64,000 bases of DNA from positions 1 to 64,000 of the forward strand of contig NZ_AYKT01000005.1 in the NCBI RefSeq assembly GCF_000496575.1, given 5' to 3'. This DNA comes from Geobacillus thermodenitrificans subsp. thermodenitrificans DSM 465 (lineage in GTDB: Bacteria; Bacillota; Bacilli; Bacillales; Anoxybacillaceae). The notes under the pieces are model-generated. The model was not told where the DNA came from and made no database searches. It was given only the letters and a program-made list of their open reading frames with translations. This document shows positions 43,023-52,634 of the stretch, in pieces. Numbering within the stretch: position 1 is the first letter of the stretch; each line of letters starts with the position of its first letter. A program made the position numbers and the translations under genes.

Positions 43023-44582
43023 TCAAACCGGATATACCCCATGTTTCCGTTCGGAAAAAGCCATATATTTGGACATATAAGCGTCAAACCGGCGAATGAG
43101 CTCGTCACGCAGCTCGTTCGGCGCGATGATCCCGTCGATGACGAGCTCGGAAGCAAGTCGATAAATGTCAATATCACGCCGGTACTCTTCCCGCTTTTGC
43201 TCAACAAAAGCCGGCCGCTCTTCTGGCGGCAGTTCGGCGATTTTGTTTGCATAGACGGCATTGACAGCCGCCTCCGGTCCCATCACCGCGATTTGCGCGT
43301 TCGGAAACGCGAGGCAGCAATCCGGTTCAAACGCCGGTCCAGCCATCGCATACAATCCGGCGCCGTATGCTTTGCGCACGATAATAGAAATTTTCGGCAC
43401 CGTTGCTTCCGACATCGCCGCAATCATTTTCGCCCCGTGACGGATAATGCCGGCTCGCTCGACTTTCGTGCCGATCATAAAGCCCGGGATATCGGCCAAA
43501 AACAAAAGCGGGATGTGGAATGCATCGCAAAGGGTGATGAACTTTGCCGCTTTATCGGCGGAATCGTGGAACAGCACTCCGCCCTTGACGCGCGGCTGGT
43601 TGGCGATAATGCCAATCGGCTGGCCGGCAAGGCGCGCCAAGCCCGTAATGAGTTCCGGCGCAAACAGCTTTTTCACTTCACAAAACGATCCCTCATCAAT
43701 GATCCGCTCAATTAAATCATACATATTAAACGGTGCGTTTTGGTTCTCCGGCAAAATCTCTTCAATCGTTTTGTCGAACGATTTCGGCGGCTTCGCTTCT
43801 GCCATCGGCGGTTTTTCGCTGTAGTTGGACGGAAAATACGACAAATAGCGGCGCACATAGGCGATCGCCTCTTCTTCGGTTTTCACAAGCACATCGCCGC
43901 AACCCGAAACAGTACAATGCATGCGAGCGCCGCCCATTTCTTCGAGCGTCACTTTTTCGCCGATGACCATTTCCGCCATGCGCGGCGAGCCTAAATACAT
44001 CGATGCATTGCCTTCGACCATAATGACGATGTCACAAAACGCTGGAATATAAGCGCCGCCGGCTGCCGACGGACCAAAGAGCAAGCACACTTGCGGCACT
44101 TTCCCCGACAGTTTCACTTCATTGTAAAAAATGCGCCCCGCTCCGCGTCGGCCGGGAAACATTTCGATTTGGTCGGTAATGCGCGCGCCGGCCGAATCAA
44201 CTAAATAAATGAGCGGACAGCGCAGTTTTTCCGCCGTCTCCTGGATGCGGATGATTTTTTCGACCGTACGTGCCCCCCATGAACCAGCTTTGACGGTGGA
44301 GTCGTTCGCCATCACGCAGACGGTCCGGCCGTTGATTTTGCCGATGCCGGTGACAACTCCATCAGCCGGCAGTCCGTCAGCCAAACAGTTGGCAAACAAT
44401 CCGTCTTCCACTTCCAAGCCGTCATCAAGCAACAAATTCAACCGATCGCGCACAAACAGCTTTCCTTGGGCAGCGTTCTTTTCATGATATTTCGGCGCTC
44501 CACCTTTTTTAATGTCAGCTGCCCGTTTCGCTAGCTCCTCAGCCAGCGTGACTCGTTGATTAGCTATTTCCTTCATCCCCAT
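43023..44582 (-). CDS. yngE: Methylcrotonyl-CoA-type carboxylase beta (carboxyltransferase) subunit
   Basis: A 519-residue acyl-CoA carboxyltransferase that moves CO2 from biotin to methylcrotonyl-CoA. The N-half has GKINGRTVCVMANDSTVKAG and DSAGARI; the C-half has GVLFHDSADKAAKFI, IPLLFLADIPGFMIG and the oxyanion helix SIIVRKAYGAGLYAMAG. Together with the biotin carboxylase and the 70-residue biotin carrier of this operon it makes a three-part enzyme. Last gene of the operon; AAGGAGG before ATG. Confidence 0.85.
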   Translation of the reverse strand: MGMKEIANQRVTLAEELAKRAADIKKGGAPKYHEKNAAQGKLFVRDRLNLLLDDGLEVEDGLFANCLADGLPADGVVTGIGKINGRTVCVMANDSTVKAGSWGARTVEKIIRIQETAEKLRCPLIYLVDSAGARITDQIEMFPGRRGAGRIFYNEVKLSGKVPQVCLLFGPSAAGGAYIPAFCDIVIMVEGNASMYLGSPRMAEMVIGEKVTLEEMGGARMHCTVSGCGDVLVKTEEEAIAYVRRYLSYFPSNYSEKPPMAEAKPPKSFDKTIEEILPENQNAPFNMYDLIERIIDEGSFCEVKKLFAPELITGLARLAGQPIGIIANQPRVKGGVLFHDSADKAAKFITLCDAFHIPLLFLADIPGFMIGTKVERAGIIRHGAKMIAAMSEATVPKISIIVRKAYGAGLYAMAGPAFEPDCCLAFPNAQIAVMGPEAAVNAVYANKIAELPPEERPAFVEQKREEYRRDIDIYRLASELVIDGIIAPNELRDELIRRFDAYMSKYMAFSERKHGVYPV

Positions 44583-44863
44583 GTTGTCGCCTCCTTGCTT
44601 CGTTCATTCCGCTGTTTTCTCAGGCGGTACTTTTATCCATCGAATGTCATCGCCAATACGTCCAACAGCATTGCACACCGCGGCCGGCTACTTTGAGGCA
44701 GCGCTTTGGCGGCATATTTCACAACGTGCCGCACCGCAAAGCAGCCGCTTCGACGCCGCGCTTGGCCGCGTCGGTTTCCCCCCTTGGTATTGAAGCGCTT
44801 ACGGCCATTTGAACCTATGCCTGTAGCGTTCCCCGGGCTTTCAGCCGGCCGCGTCGAAGCGTC
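44583..44863 (-). other. Unusual 280-base gap inside the acyl-CoA operon
   Basis: GC-rich, without a supported gene, between yngF and yngE, where all other gaps are under about 120 bases. It holds an 11-base inverted repeat CGCTTCGACGC / GCGTCGAAGCG about 100 bases apart. A 29-codon minus frame starting MAVSASIPRG lacks a ribosome site. It may be a decayed gene or a processing element. Confidence 0.4.
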
Positions 44864-45646
44864 TTATTCCCCTTTGTATACCGGTTTCCGTCTCTCTTTA
44901 AACGCCTGCAAGCCTTCGAGTCGGTCTTTTGTCGGGATCGTCGCCTCATAGGCGAGCTGCTCAATCGCCAATCCGGTCTCCAAGTCAACGTTAAACACGC
45001 TTTGCACCGCCCGTTTCGCTTGGCGGACGGCAATTGGTGCATTATCGGCGATTTGCCGAGCCAATTCAAGCGCCCGCTCCATTAGTTCGGCGCGTGGTAC
45101 AGCGTATTCAACGAGGCCGATTCGCTCCGCCTCCTTGGCCGTGATCCGTTTCGCGGCAAAAATCAACTCTTTCGCCTTTCCGATGCCGACAAGACGCGGC
45201 AACCGTTGCGTGCCGCCCGCGCCTGGAATGATGCCAAGTGACGTTTCTGTCAATCCGAGTTGGATGTCATCAGCAGCGTAACGAATGTCGCATGCTAAAG
45301 CGAGCTCGAGCCCGCCGCCAAACGCCGAGCCGTTTAGGGCGGCGATAACCGGCTGCGGCACTTTCTCGACCTCATTGATTGTTTTGCTGATCAAGGCGAC
45401 CGCCTGCCGCACTTCCGTTTCATTCATTCCCGCCCGCTCCTTCAAGTCGGCGCCGGCGCAAAACACTTTTTCTCCCGCCCCGGTCAAAATGACGACACGC
45501 ACGTCTTTTTGAAACTTAATCTCTTGCAACAAGTTGCCAAGCTCTAGGAGAAGCGCTCTTGAAAGCGCATTGGCCGCCTCGGGGCGGTTTAACGTCACAA
45601 TACCAATGCCGTTTTCCTGCATGTCAAACGATACGAACGTTCCCAC
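44864..45646 (-). CDS. yngF: Enoyl-CoA hydratase family (methylglutaconyl-CoA hydratase)
   Basis: A 260-residue crotonase, the usual family length. The oxyanion-hole motifs are VFCAGADLKER and FGGGLELALACDIRYA. LGIIPGAGGTQRLPRLVG follows. In this operon it should hydrate 3-methylglutaconyl-CoA to HMG-CoA. GTG chosen behind GGGAGGAAGAGGAAA; an upstream start is a shadow of the lyase end. Confidence 0.85.
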   Translation of the reverse strand: MGTFVSFDMQENGIGIVTLNRPEAANALSRALLLELGNLLQEIKFQKDVRVVILTGAGEKVFCAGADLKERAGMNETEVRQAVALISKTINEVEKVPQPVIAALNGSAFGGGLELALACDIRYAADDIQLGLTETSLGIIPGAGGTQRLPRLVGIGKAKELIFAAKRITAKEAERIGLVEYAVPRAELMERALELARQIADNAPIAVRQAKRAVQSVFNVDLETGLAIEQLAYEATIPTKDRLEGLQAFKERRKPVYKGE

Positions 45647-45674
45647 TTTCCTCTTCCTCCCAAAATGAATTTGC

Positions 45675-46574
45675 TTATGATGAAATCGTTTGTAAATAGC
45701 GGCTTGGGAGCGGACGACCAATTTTGTCGCGAATAAACAAGGCTGCTTTCGTCAGTTGCTCCACATTAATGCCGGTTTCAACCCCCATGCCATGCAGCAT
45801 GTACACTAAATCATCGGTGGCAACGTTTCCTGATGCCCCGGGGGCATACGGGCAACCGCCAAGACCGCCAAGAGAGCTGTCAAACGTTGTGATTCCCATC
45901 TCCATCGAAACTAAAATATTGGCGAGCGCCGTCCCCCTCGTATCGTGAAAATGCATGGCGATCTGCTCAGCCGGAAAACGGCGGAGCACCTCAGCAAGCA
46001 CGTCTTCGACTTGTTTTGGCGTCGCCACACCGATCGTATCGCCTAACGACAGCTCATCGATCCCCATCGCAAACAGCCGGTCAGCGACCATGAGCACTTG
46101 ATCGACAGCAACCGTCCCTTCGTACGGACAGCCAAACACTGTCGAAACATAGCCGCGCACCGTTTTTCTTTCTTGCTTCGCCGCTTTCACGACACCTTCC
46201 AACACCGGAAACGTAGCAGCGATTGTTTTGTTAATGTTTTTTTGGTTATGCGTCTCGCTTGCTGACATGAAGACGCCGACTTCATCCACCCCGACACGAA
46301 GCGCCCGTTCTAATCCTTTTTCATTCGGAACGAGCGCAGCATACGTGACGCCGTCTTTGCGGCGGATGCCGGCTGCGACTTCGGCGGCATCGGCAAGCTG
46401 CGGAATCCATTTTGGATGGACAAATGACGTCACTTCAATATACGACAACCCGGTTTCCGATAATAAATTGATCCAAGCAATTTTGTCAGCCGTGGCGACC
46501 GGTGATGCTTCGTTTTGCAGACCGTCGCGCGGGCCGACTTCCTTAATCGTCACCTTCGTCGGCCATCGCCCCAT
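45675..46574 (-). CDS. yngG: Hydroxymethylglutaryl-CoA lyase
   Basis: A 299-residue TIM-barrel lyase that splits HMG-CoA into acetoacetate and acetyl-CoA, the last step of leucine breakdown. EVGPRDGLQNE at the start carries the catalytic Arg-Asp, MHFHDTRGTALAN the metal His pair and GGLGGCPYAPGASGN the catalytic Cys loop. Confidence 0.9.
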   Translation of the reverse strand: MGRWPTKVTIKEVGPRDGLQNEASPVATADKIAWINLLSETGLSYIEVTSFVHPKWIPQLADAAEVAAGIRRKDGVTYAALVPNEKGLERALRVGVDEVGVFMSASETHNQKNINKTIAATFPVLEGVVKAAKQERKTVRGYVSTVFGCPYEGTVAVDQVLMVADRLFAMGIDELSLGDTIGVATPKQVEDVLAEVLRRFPAEQIAMHFHDTRGTALANILVSMEMGITTFDSSLGGLGGCPYAPGASGNVATDDLVYMLHGMGVETGINVEQLTKAALFIRDKIGRPLPSRYLQTISS

Positions 46575-46691
46575 GTCCGCTCCCCCCTTTTCGTTTTATC
46601 CCCGTCCCTCAGGTACTTTTTGTTCCTTTCGCCACGTCTGATGGCGAGTCTGAACTTCATTGTTGGTAGAACGGTTCACGCGCATGTTTTC

Positions 46692-46904
46692 CTACTCAAT
46701 CTCGACAAGCACGTCGCCCTCGTTGACGAAATCCCCTTCTTGCACATGAATGCTCTTCACCGTGCCGGATGTCTCAGCGGCGACCGGGATTTCCATTTTC
46801 ATAGACTCCAAAATGACGACATCTTGTCCTTCTTCAACACGGTCACCGACGGCGACAACAATTTTCCATACACTTCCGGCCATTGTGGCAGTGACTTTGT
46901 TCAT
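46692..46904 (-). CDS. yngHB: Biotin/lipoyl carrier protein
   Basis: A 70-residue stand-alone biotin carrier domain. ILESMKMEIP places the biotinylated Lys36. It lies between the biotin carboxylase and the HMG-CoA lyase. The ATG was chosen because the domain begins here; the longer frame is a shadow of the carboxylase end. Confidence 0.9.
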   Translation of the reverse strand: MNKVTATMAGSVWKIVVAVGDRVEEGQDVVILESMKMEIPVAAETSGTVKSIHVQEGDFVNEGDVLVEIE

Positions 46905-46926
46905 CGTTTCTTCCTCCGTTTCTGCT

Positions 46927-48279
46927 TCATTTTGTTTTAGTTGGCTGCCAATAGTTCGAAAGAAAATCGGTCGTCGTTTCCCCAGCACGGAACGCCGGGT
47001 GGGACAACACCGCCTCAAGCAGCGGGATGTTCGTTTTAATGCCTTCGACGCGATAGTCCCGAAGCGCTTCGAGCAAGCGTTCAATCGCCGATGTTCGATC
47101 CGAACCTTTGGCGATCATTTTGGCGATCATCGGGTCGTAAAACGGCGTAACGGTGATGCCGCTTTGAACCGCCGTTTCATGACGAATCCCTTCACCTTGA
47201 GGAACGGAAAAGGCGGCAATGCGGCCAGGCGACGGGTAAAACGTGTTCGGGTCTTCCGCATAAATTCGCACTTCAATGGCGTGTCCATCGCGGCGAATGT
47301 CTTCCTGCTTATACCGAAGCGGCTCGCCGGCAGCGATGCGCAGTTGCTCTTCGACGATGTCAATGCCGGTGATTTCCTCGGTCACCGGATGTTCAACTTG
47401 GAGACGAGTATTCATCTCGAGAAAATAAAAGTTTTTTTGTTCATCAACCAAAAACTCGATTGTACCGGCGTTCGCATAACCGATATAACGTGCTGCCTGG
47501 ACGGCGGCTTCGCCCATTTTCCGCCGCGTTTCTTCATCCAAAAACGGCGATGGCGCTTCCTCAACCACTTTTTGATGGCGGCGCTGGATCGAGCATTCGC
47601 GTTCCCATAAGTAGACGCAGTTGCCGTGCCCATCGGCGAGCAGCTGAATTTCAATATGGCGCGGGCGTTCAATATATTTTTCGATATACATCGTCCCGTC
47701 GCCGAAAAACGAAGCAGCTCGTTTTTGACTGCCTTCAAACGCTTGGCGCAGCTCGGCTTCATCGTGAGCGATGTGCATGCCGATACCGCCGCCGCCTGAT
47801 GATGCCTTCAGCATGACTGGATAACCGATGGAAGCTGCGGCTGCAGCCGCTTCATCGGGGCTGTCTAATGCAAAGGAAACGCCCGGGACGATCGGAACGC
47901 CAGCTTTTTCCATCGTCTGGCGTGCTTCGATTTTGCTGCCCATCGCAGCAATGACGTCCGCCTTCGGGCCGATAAAGACAATCCCTTCTTCCTCACAGCG
48001 ACGGGCAAACGCTGGGTTTTCCGAGAGCAGTCCGTAACCGGGATGAATCGCTTCCGCTTTCGCCGCTTTGGCGACTTCGATGATTTTTTCGATATTTAAG
48101 TAGCTTTCCGCTACGCGCGGCTTGCCGATCAAATACGCTTCATCAGCGAGCTGAACATGGAGCGAATCCGCATCCGCTTCCGAGTAGACAGCAACCGTTT
48201 GGATGCCGAGCTTTTGGCATGTGCGAATGATGCGGACGGCGATTTCGCCACGGTTGGCAATCAACACTTTCGCAAACAT
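46927..48279 (-). CDS. yngHA: Biotin carboxylase subunit of acyl-CoA carboxylase
   Basis: A 450-residue ATP-grasp biotin carboxylase. LIANRGEIAVRIIRTC opens the protein, KASSGGGGIGMHIA is the ATP-binding Gly-rich loop, and RLQVEHPVTEEITGIDIVEEQ holds the catalytic region. It carboxylates the biotin of the 70-residue carrier. Confidence 0.9.
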   Translation of the reverse strand: MFAKVLIANRGEIAVRIIRTCQKLGIQTVAVYSEADADSLHVQLADEAYLIGKPRVAESYLNIEKIIEVAKAAKAEAIHPGYGLLSENPAFARRCEEEGIVFIGPKADVIAAMGSKIEARQTMEKAGVPIVPGVSFALDSPDEAAAAAASIGYPVMLKASSGGGGIGMHIAHDEAELRQAFEGSQKRAASFFGDGTMYIEKYIERPRHIEIQLLADGHGNCVYLWERECSIQRRHQKVVEEAPSPFLDEETRRKMGEAAVQAARYIGYANAGTIEFLVDEQKNFYFLEMNTRLQVEHPVTEEITGIDIVEEQLRIAAGEPLRYKQEDIRRDGHAIEVRIYAEDPNTFYPSPGRIAAFSVPQGEGIRHETAVQSGITVTPFYDPMIAKMIAKGSDRTSAIERLLEALRDYRVEGIKTNIPLLEAVLSHPAFRAGETTTDFLSNYWQPTKTK

Positions 48280-48344
48280 CCTCTCACCCTTTCACAAAAA
48301 GTGGGCTGCCGGCGCCGGACGGTTCGCCCGCCCGGCGCGGCGGT

Positions 48345-49979
48345 TTAAGTCGTCAAGCCGAGGCGCTGTTTCGCCATTTCTCGCAGCTTAAACTTTTGAA
48401 TTTTCCCAGACGCCGTCATCGGATAGGAATCAGTAAACTCGATATAGCGCGGGATTTTGTGACGGGAAATGTTGCCGCGGCAAAACTCGCGAATTTCCTC
48501 AGCGGTCGCCGTTTCACCGTCCTTTAAGATGATCCATGCCATCACTTCTTCCCCATACCTTTCATCGGGCACCCCGACCACTTGGACGTCCAAAATTTTC
48601 GGGTGTTTGTATAAGAATTCTTCGATCTCGCGCGGGTAAATGTTTTCGCCGCCGCGGATGATCATATCTTTCAGCCGGCCGGTAATGCGGCAGTAACCGT
48701 TTTCATCCATCGTCGCCAAATCGCCGGTATGCAGCCAACCGTCTTCGTCAATTGCTTCATTGGTCGCTTCCGGATTGTTGTAATATCCTTTCATCACATG
48801 GTAACCGCGCGTGCATAACTCGCCTTGCACGCCCCGCGGCACTTCGTTGCACGTGCCGGGCTCAACGATTTTCACTTCTACACCCGGCAGCGCGCGGCCG
48901 ACCGTTTCGACGCGCAGCTCAATCGGGTCATCAGTGCGCGTCTGGGTAATCACCGGGGACGATTCCGTCTGCCCGTAAGCGATCGTAATATCGGTCATAC
49001 CCATTTTGTTGATGACTGCTTTCATCACTTCGACTGGGCAAGGAGAACCAGCCATAATGCCCGTGCGCAGCGATGACAAATCGTATTGATCAAAATCCGG
49101 GTCATTCAGTTCAGCGATAAACATCGTCGGCACGCCGTGCAGCGCCGTGCATCGCTCCGCCGCAACCGTCTCGAGCACCCGCTTTGGATGGAACTCCACC
49201 ACCGGCACCATCGTCGCTCCAACGGTGACGCACGCGAGGGTGCTCATGACGCAGCCAAAGCAATGGAAAAACGGCACCGGGATACAAAGACGGTCGCCTT
49301 CGCCAAGTTTCATACATTGCGCTACTTGGTGGGCATTATTGACGATGTTATAATGCGACAACATGACCCCTTTCGGGAATCCGGTCGTTCCAGATGTGTA
49401 CTGCATGTTGATCGCATCGTGCGGGTCGAGGCTCTCTAACCGTTCATCGAGTTCTTCTTCCGTCACCTCATGCGCCATCGCCAAGATGTCGTTCCATGTG
49501 AACATGCCCGGATAACGCTTATCGCCGAGCAAAACGACGTTTTTCAGCTTCGGCAGCCGCTTGGACTGGAGCTTCCCCGGTTCGGCAGTACGCAACTCTG
49601 GAACAATGCTGTACAAAATGTCGATATACGAAGAATCGCGGTATTGTTCGATCAAAAAGAGCGTCGTCGAATCGGACTGCTTAAGCAAATACTCAAGCTC
49701 TGCCGCTTGATAGTTCGTATTGACCGTAACAAGTACCGCCCCCATTTTCCCCGTCGCGAACTGGCAGGCGATCCATTCTGGAACGTTTGTCGCCCAAATA
49801 GCGACATGTTCCCCTTTTTCAATGCCAAGCCGCATCAAACCGCGCGCCACAAGGCGGCAATAGTCATTAAACTGCCGGTACGTCAGGCGCAGGTTGCGAT
49901 CGGCATACACGACCGCTTCACGATCCGGGTATTGCCTGGCACGCTCCTCTAACAATTTCCCCACAGTCACCGTTAACAT
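48345..49979 (-). CDS. yngI: AMP-binding acyl-CoA synthetase
   Basis: A 544-residue ANL-family ligase. The P-loop is [20 protein letters not shown] is motif A5, and [23 protein letters not shown] is the hinge region with the C-terminal Lys in [11 protein letters not shown]. It activates a branched- or medium-chain acid to its CoA ester to feed the pathway. Confidence 0.85.
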   Translation of the reverse strand: MLTVTVGKLLEERARQYPDREAVVYADRNLRLTYRQFNDYCRLVARGLMRLGIEKGEHVAIWATNVPEWIACQFATGKMGAVLVTVNTNYQAAELEYLLKQSDSTTLFLIEQYRDSSYIDILYSIVPELRTAEPGKLQSKRLPKLKNVVLLGDKRYPGMFTWNDILAMAHEVTEEELDERLESLDPHDAINMQYTSGTTGFPKGVMLSHYNIVNNAHQVAQCMKLGEGDRLCIPVPFFHCFGCVMSTLACVTVGATMVPVVEFHPKRVLETVAAERCTALHGVPTMFIAELNDPDFDQYDLSSLRTGIMAGSPCPVEVMKAVINKMGMTDITIAYGQTESSPVITQTRTDDPIELRVETVGRALPGVEVKIVEPGTCNEVPRGVQGELCTRGYHVMKGYYNNPEATNEAIDEDGWLHTGDLATMDENGYCRITGRLKDMIIRGGENIYPREIEEFLYKHPKILDVQVVGVPDERYGEEVMAWIILKDGETATAEEIREFCRGNISRHKIPRYIEFTDSYPMTASGKIQKFKLREMAKQRLGLTT

Positions 49980-50038
49980 CGACCGTCTCCTCCCCTTTGT
50001 CCGAATTCACTGTTATGGATATGCGCATATTTCCGCTT

Positions 50039-51181
50039 TTAGCATCCGAGCTGGCGGGCGATGACGAGACGTTGGATTTCCGATGTGCCTTCGCCGATTT
50101 CCATGAGCTTAATATCTCGCAAGTGGCGTTCGACGCCGTATTCTTTCATATAGCCGTAGCCACCATGAATTTGAATCGCCTGGTTGCAGACGCGAAACCC
50201 CATTTCCGACGCGAACAGCTTGGCAAATGACGCTTCTTTTGTGAACGGTTTCCCCTGATCTTTCAGCCAGGCTGCTTTGTACACCATATTGCGGGCAAGC
50301 TCAATTTCCATCGCCATATCCGCGAGCTTAAATTGGATCGCTTGGAACTTGGAAATCGATTGCCCAAATTGAACGCGCTCTTTCGCATATTGAAGCGCTT
50401 TCTCAAACGCTGCTTGTGCAATACCGACAGCTAAAGCGGCGATCGATATGCGCCCGCCATCAAGCGTGTACAAAAACTGCTTAAACCCTTTTTGCGGGTC
50501 GCCTAACACGTTTTCTTTCGGCACACGGACGTTCTCAAAAACGAGTTCGCACGTATTGGAAGCGCGGACACCCATTTTGTCATAATTTGAACGGATCGTA
50601 AATCCTGGGGAGTCGGTTGGTACGATGAGAGCGGTGATGATGTTTTTGCCGCGCGCATCTTTGCCCGTGACCGCAGTGACGATCACTTGCCGCGCGTATT
50701 GGGCGTTTGTAATCCAGCATTTTTCGCCATTGATGACATACTCATCGCCGTCAAGCACCGCAGTTGTGCGCGTGCCGCCGGCGTCCGACCCGGCGTTCGG
50801 CTCCGTAAGGCCGAAAGCGCCAAGCGTTTCTCCCTTTGCCATTGGCACAAGCCACGTTTGTTTTTGCTCTTCTGATCCGAAGTAATAAATCGGGCTCGCT
50901 CCGAGCGAAACGGCAGCCGCATAACTTAGCCCCGTGCCACCGCAGGCGCGGCCGATTTCTTCGACGGCAATGGCGTACGAAATCGTATCGCCCCCGGCGC
51001 CGCCATACGATTCCGGAAACGGAAGGCCCAACAGCCCCAACTCGCCCATTTTGCGGAACACTTCACGCGGAAAATACGCCTCTTCATCCCATTTCGCCGC
51101 GTATGGCGCAATTTCCTTCTCCGCAAAGTCGCGAACCATTTCTTTAATCATTTGTTGTTCTTTCGTCAGCGAAAAATCCAT
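50039..51181 (-). CDS. yngJ: Acyl-CoA dehydrogenase
   Basis: A 380-residue FAD enzyme. GGTGLSYAAAVSLG, AFGLTEPNAGSDAGG and WITNAQYA are family signatures. The end IGEGTSEIQRLVIARQ carries the catalytic Glu of the short-chain/butyryl type. LDGGRISIAA lacks the Glu that isovaleryl-CoA dehydrogenases use at that place, so the catalytic design is the short-chain type although the pathway suggests isovaleryl-CoA. First gene of the operon; ATG behind GGGGGAGAGGGAG. Confidence 0.85.
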   Translation of the reverse strand: MDFSLTKEQQMIKEMVRDFAEKEIAPYAAKWDEEAYFPREVFRKMGELGLLGLPFPESYGGAGGDTISYAIAVEEIGRACGGTGLSYAAAVSLGASPIYYFGSEEQKQTWLVPMAKGETLGAFGLTEPNAGSDAGGTRTTAVLDGDEYVINGEKCWITNAQYARQVIVTAVTGKDARGKNIITALIVPTDSPGFTIRSNYDKMGVRASNTCELVFENVRVPKENVLGDPQKGFKQFLYTLDGGRISIAALAVGIAQAAFEKALQYAKERVQFGQSISKFQAIQFKLADMAMEIELARNMVYKAAWLKDQGKPFTKEASFAKLFASEMGFRVCNQAIQIHGGYGYMKEYGVERHLRDIKLMEIGEGTSEIQRLVIARQLGC

Positions 51182-51216
51182 ATTCTCCCTCTCCCCCATT
51201 TGAAGAATAACTATAT

Positions 51217-51238
51217 AAAAACCGACTAGTCGGTTTTT
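51217..51238 (-). promoter_or_regulatory. TetR-type operator 1
   Basis: Perfect 22-base palindrome with core ACCGACTAGTCGGT, 36 bases before the acyl-CoA dehydrogenase start. A possible promoter (TTAAAA, 17 bases, TATATA) would hold it as its spacer. Confidence 0.8.
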
Positions 51239-51275
51239 AATCACGTTGAAAATGAGTTGCTTTGTCCAGCAACCA

Positions 51276-51293
51276 AGACCGACTAGTTGGTCT
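51276..51293 (-). promoter_or_regulatory. TetR-type operator 2
   Basis: AGACCGACTAGTTGGTCT, a second copy of the same site with one symmetric mismatch pair, 59 bases from operator 1 centre to centre. Confidence 0.7.
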
Positions 51294-51309
51294 GGAAACA
51301 ATAAGCGGC

Positions 51310-51936
51310 TTATTCGACGATCGGCCGCAACAAAAACTGTGCCGCCGCCGGATGCTCCGGGTCACGAAGCACCGCATGCAAAATGAAATCGGCAAAATAG
51401 CTCGCAATCTCTTCAATTGACAGCGGTCCGTCCGGATTGTACCATTTGTACGTCCAGTTCACCATGCCGATGATCGACATGCCAGCGATCTCCACCGACA
51501 GTTCCGGACGAAACTCGCCTGCCTCAATCCCCTCACGGATGACACGAAAAATAATTTGTTTAAATTCCTCTCGCTTCTTATTGATCAGCTCGGCATATTC
51601 CGGTTTTAAGTACGTGCTTTCCTGATAAAAGACGGTAATATGCGGCTTATATAAATGAAACACTTTGACAAACGATTGAACGATGGCGTACAAGCGCTCG
51701 GTCGGCGTCGAACAGCTTTCATACGCTTCCCGCGCTTTTGTAAGCGCATACGTGATAAAGACGTCATGAATATGGTAAAGCAACTCGTCTTTCGATTTAA
51801 AATTATGGTAAAAACCACCTTTTGATGTGTCACTTTCCGCCACGATACGGTCGACCGTTACACCGTGGTAGCCATATTTCTCAAATAAATGAAGAGCGGT
51901 GTCAATAATGCGATCTCTGAGTGGTTTATCAGCCAT
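51310..51936 (-). CDS. TetR-family regulator of the acyl-CoA operon
   Basis: A 208-residue regulator. HTH YGYHGVTVDRIVAESDTSKG (about residues 19-38), then GFYHNFKSKDEL and a C-terminal ligand domain. ATG chosen after AAGGAGACTGTT. Its stop is 17 bases from operator 2, and both operators lie between it and the dehydrogenase gene. An acyl-CoA is the likely inducer. Confidence 0.85.
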   Translation of the reverse strand: MADKPLRDRIIDTALHLFEKYGYHGVTVDRIVAESDTSKGGFYHNFKSKDELLYHIHDVFITYALTKAREAYESCSTPTERLYAIVQSFVKVFHLYKPHITVFYQESTYLKPEYAELINKKREEFKQIIFRVIREGIEAGEFRPELSVEIAGMSIIGMVNWTYKWYNPDGPLSIEEIASYFADFILHAVLRDPEHPAAAQFLLRPIVE

Positions 51937-52196
51937 AACAGTCTCCTTCACATCGATCGTAAAACATTTCTAAAAAGACAAAATATTCTTCCTGTTTATT
52001 AAGATACTCGACAGTTGTAGCTGTTGTCAATAAAAATTGTTCCGCCGACTGAAAAAATGGGAGGCGTCTTTCGCCGCATGACATCCGCAACGATCGCTCG
52101 AACCATGTTTCCTAACGGCACGAACCGAAACAAAACAAAGGTCTCATACATAATCACGACTGTTTTTCCAAAAGATAAAAACGGAGGTGGCTTCTG

Positions 52197-52445
52197 TTGG
52201 AACCGATGTTATGCCCAAATTGCAAAACAAACCGGACGCGGTTTCACCTTATCGAGCAGCAGCCGCGGGCGGTCAAGCTCGACCCCCATACCGGTGACAT
52301 TGAACAAGAGTACACAAATGAAGCGCTCGAACCGTTTCATCTCCCGTACCGCGGTCCAAGCTACCGCGTCCAATGCGGAGTCTGCGGATTGATTGAAGAT
52401 GCGGACATGTTCATTCAGCGCGCCAAATCTTCTCCACTGGGGTGA
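52197..52445 (+). CDS. Small double-CxxC (zinc ribbon) protein
   Basis: An 82-residue protein with CPNC near the N-terminus and CGVC near residue 61, a likely single zinc ribbon. TTG start behind ACGGAGGTGG. No named family recognised. Followed six bases later by a 44-codon gene. Confidence 0.6.
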   Translation: MEPMLCPNCKTNRTRFHLIEQQPRAVKLDPHTGDIEQEYTNEALEPFHLPYRGPSYRVQCGVCGLIEDADMFIQRAKSSPLG

Positions 52446-52450
52446 TCAAC

Positions 52451-52585
52451 ATGGCAAACCAAAAACAAACACCATCCTCAATCGTTGACCAAAAACAGCT
52501 TGTCAACGACAAGGCAAAAGCGATGCGGGAGCAAGGCGACCAACACATTCGCCGAGTCACGCCTAACGGCGCAGACGGACAATAA
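52451..52585 (+). CDS. 44-residue hydrophilic protein
   Basis: A Gln/Lys-rich small protein starting MANQKQTPSSIVDQKQLV. ATG behind GGGGTGAT, six bases after the zinc-ribbon gene, and its stop is followed at once by a strong hairpin. Function unknown. Confidence 0.55.
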   Translation: MANQKQTPSSIVDQKQLVNDKAKAMREQGDQHIRRVTPNGADGQ

Positions 52586-52621
52586 CCGCCAGCTTGCTTT
52601 TGCACACAAGCAAGCTGGCGG
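52586..52621. terminator. Hairpin terminator between convergent genes
   Basis: CCGCCAGCTTGC / GCAAGCTGGCGG, 12 perfect pairs. T-tract weak on both strands. Confidence 0.65.
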
Positions 52622-52634
52622 GGCTTCCGCCTTT

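Noticed and set aside
46750-47610. Plus-strand frame of 286 codons opposite the biotin carrier and carboxylase
   Set aside because: Antisense to two certain genes.
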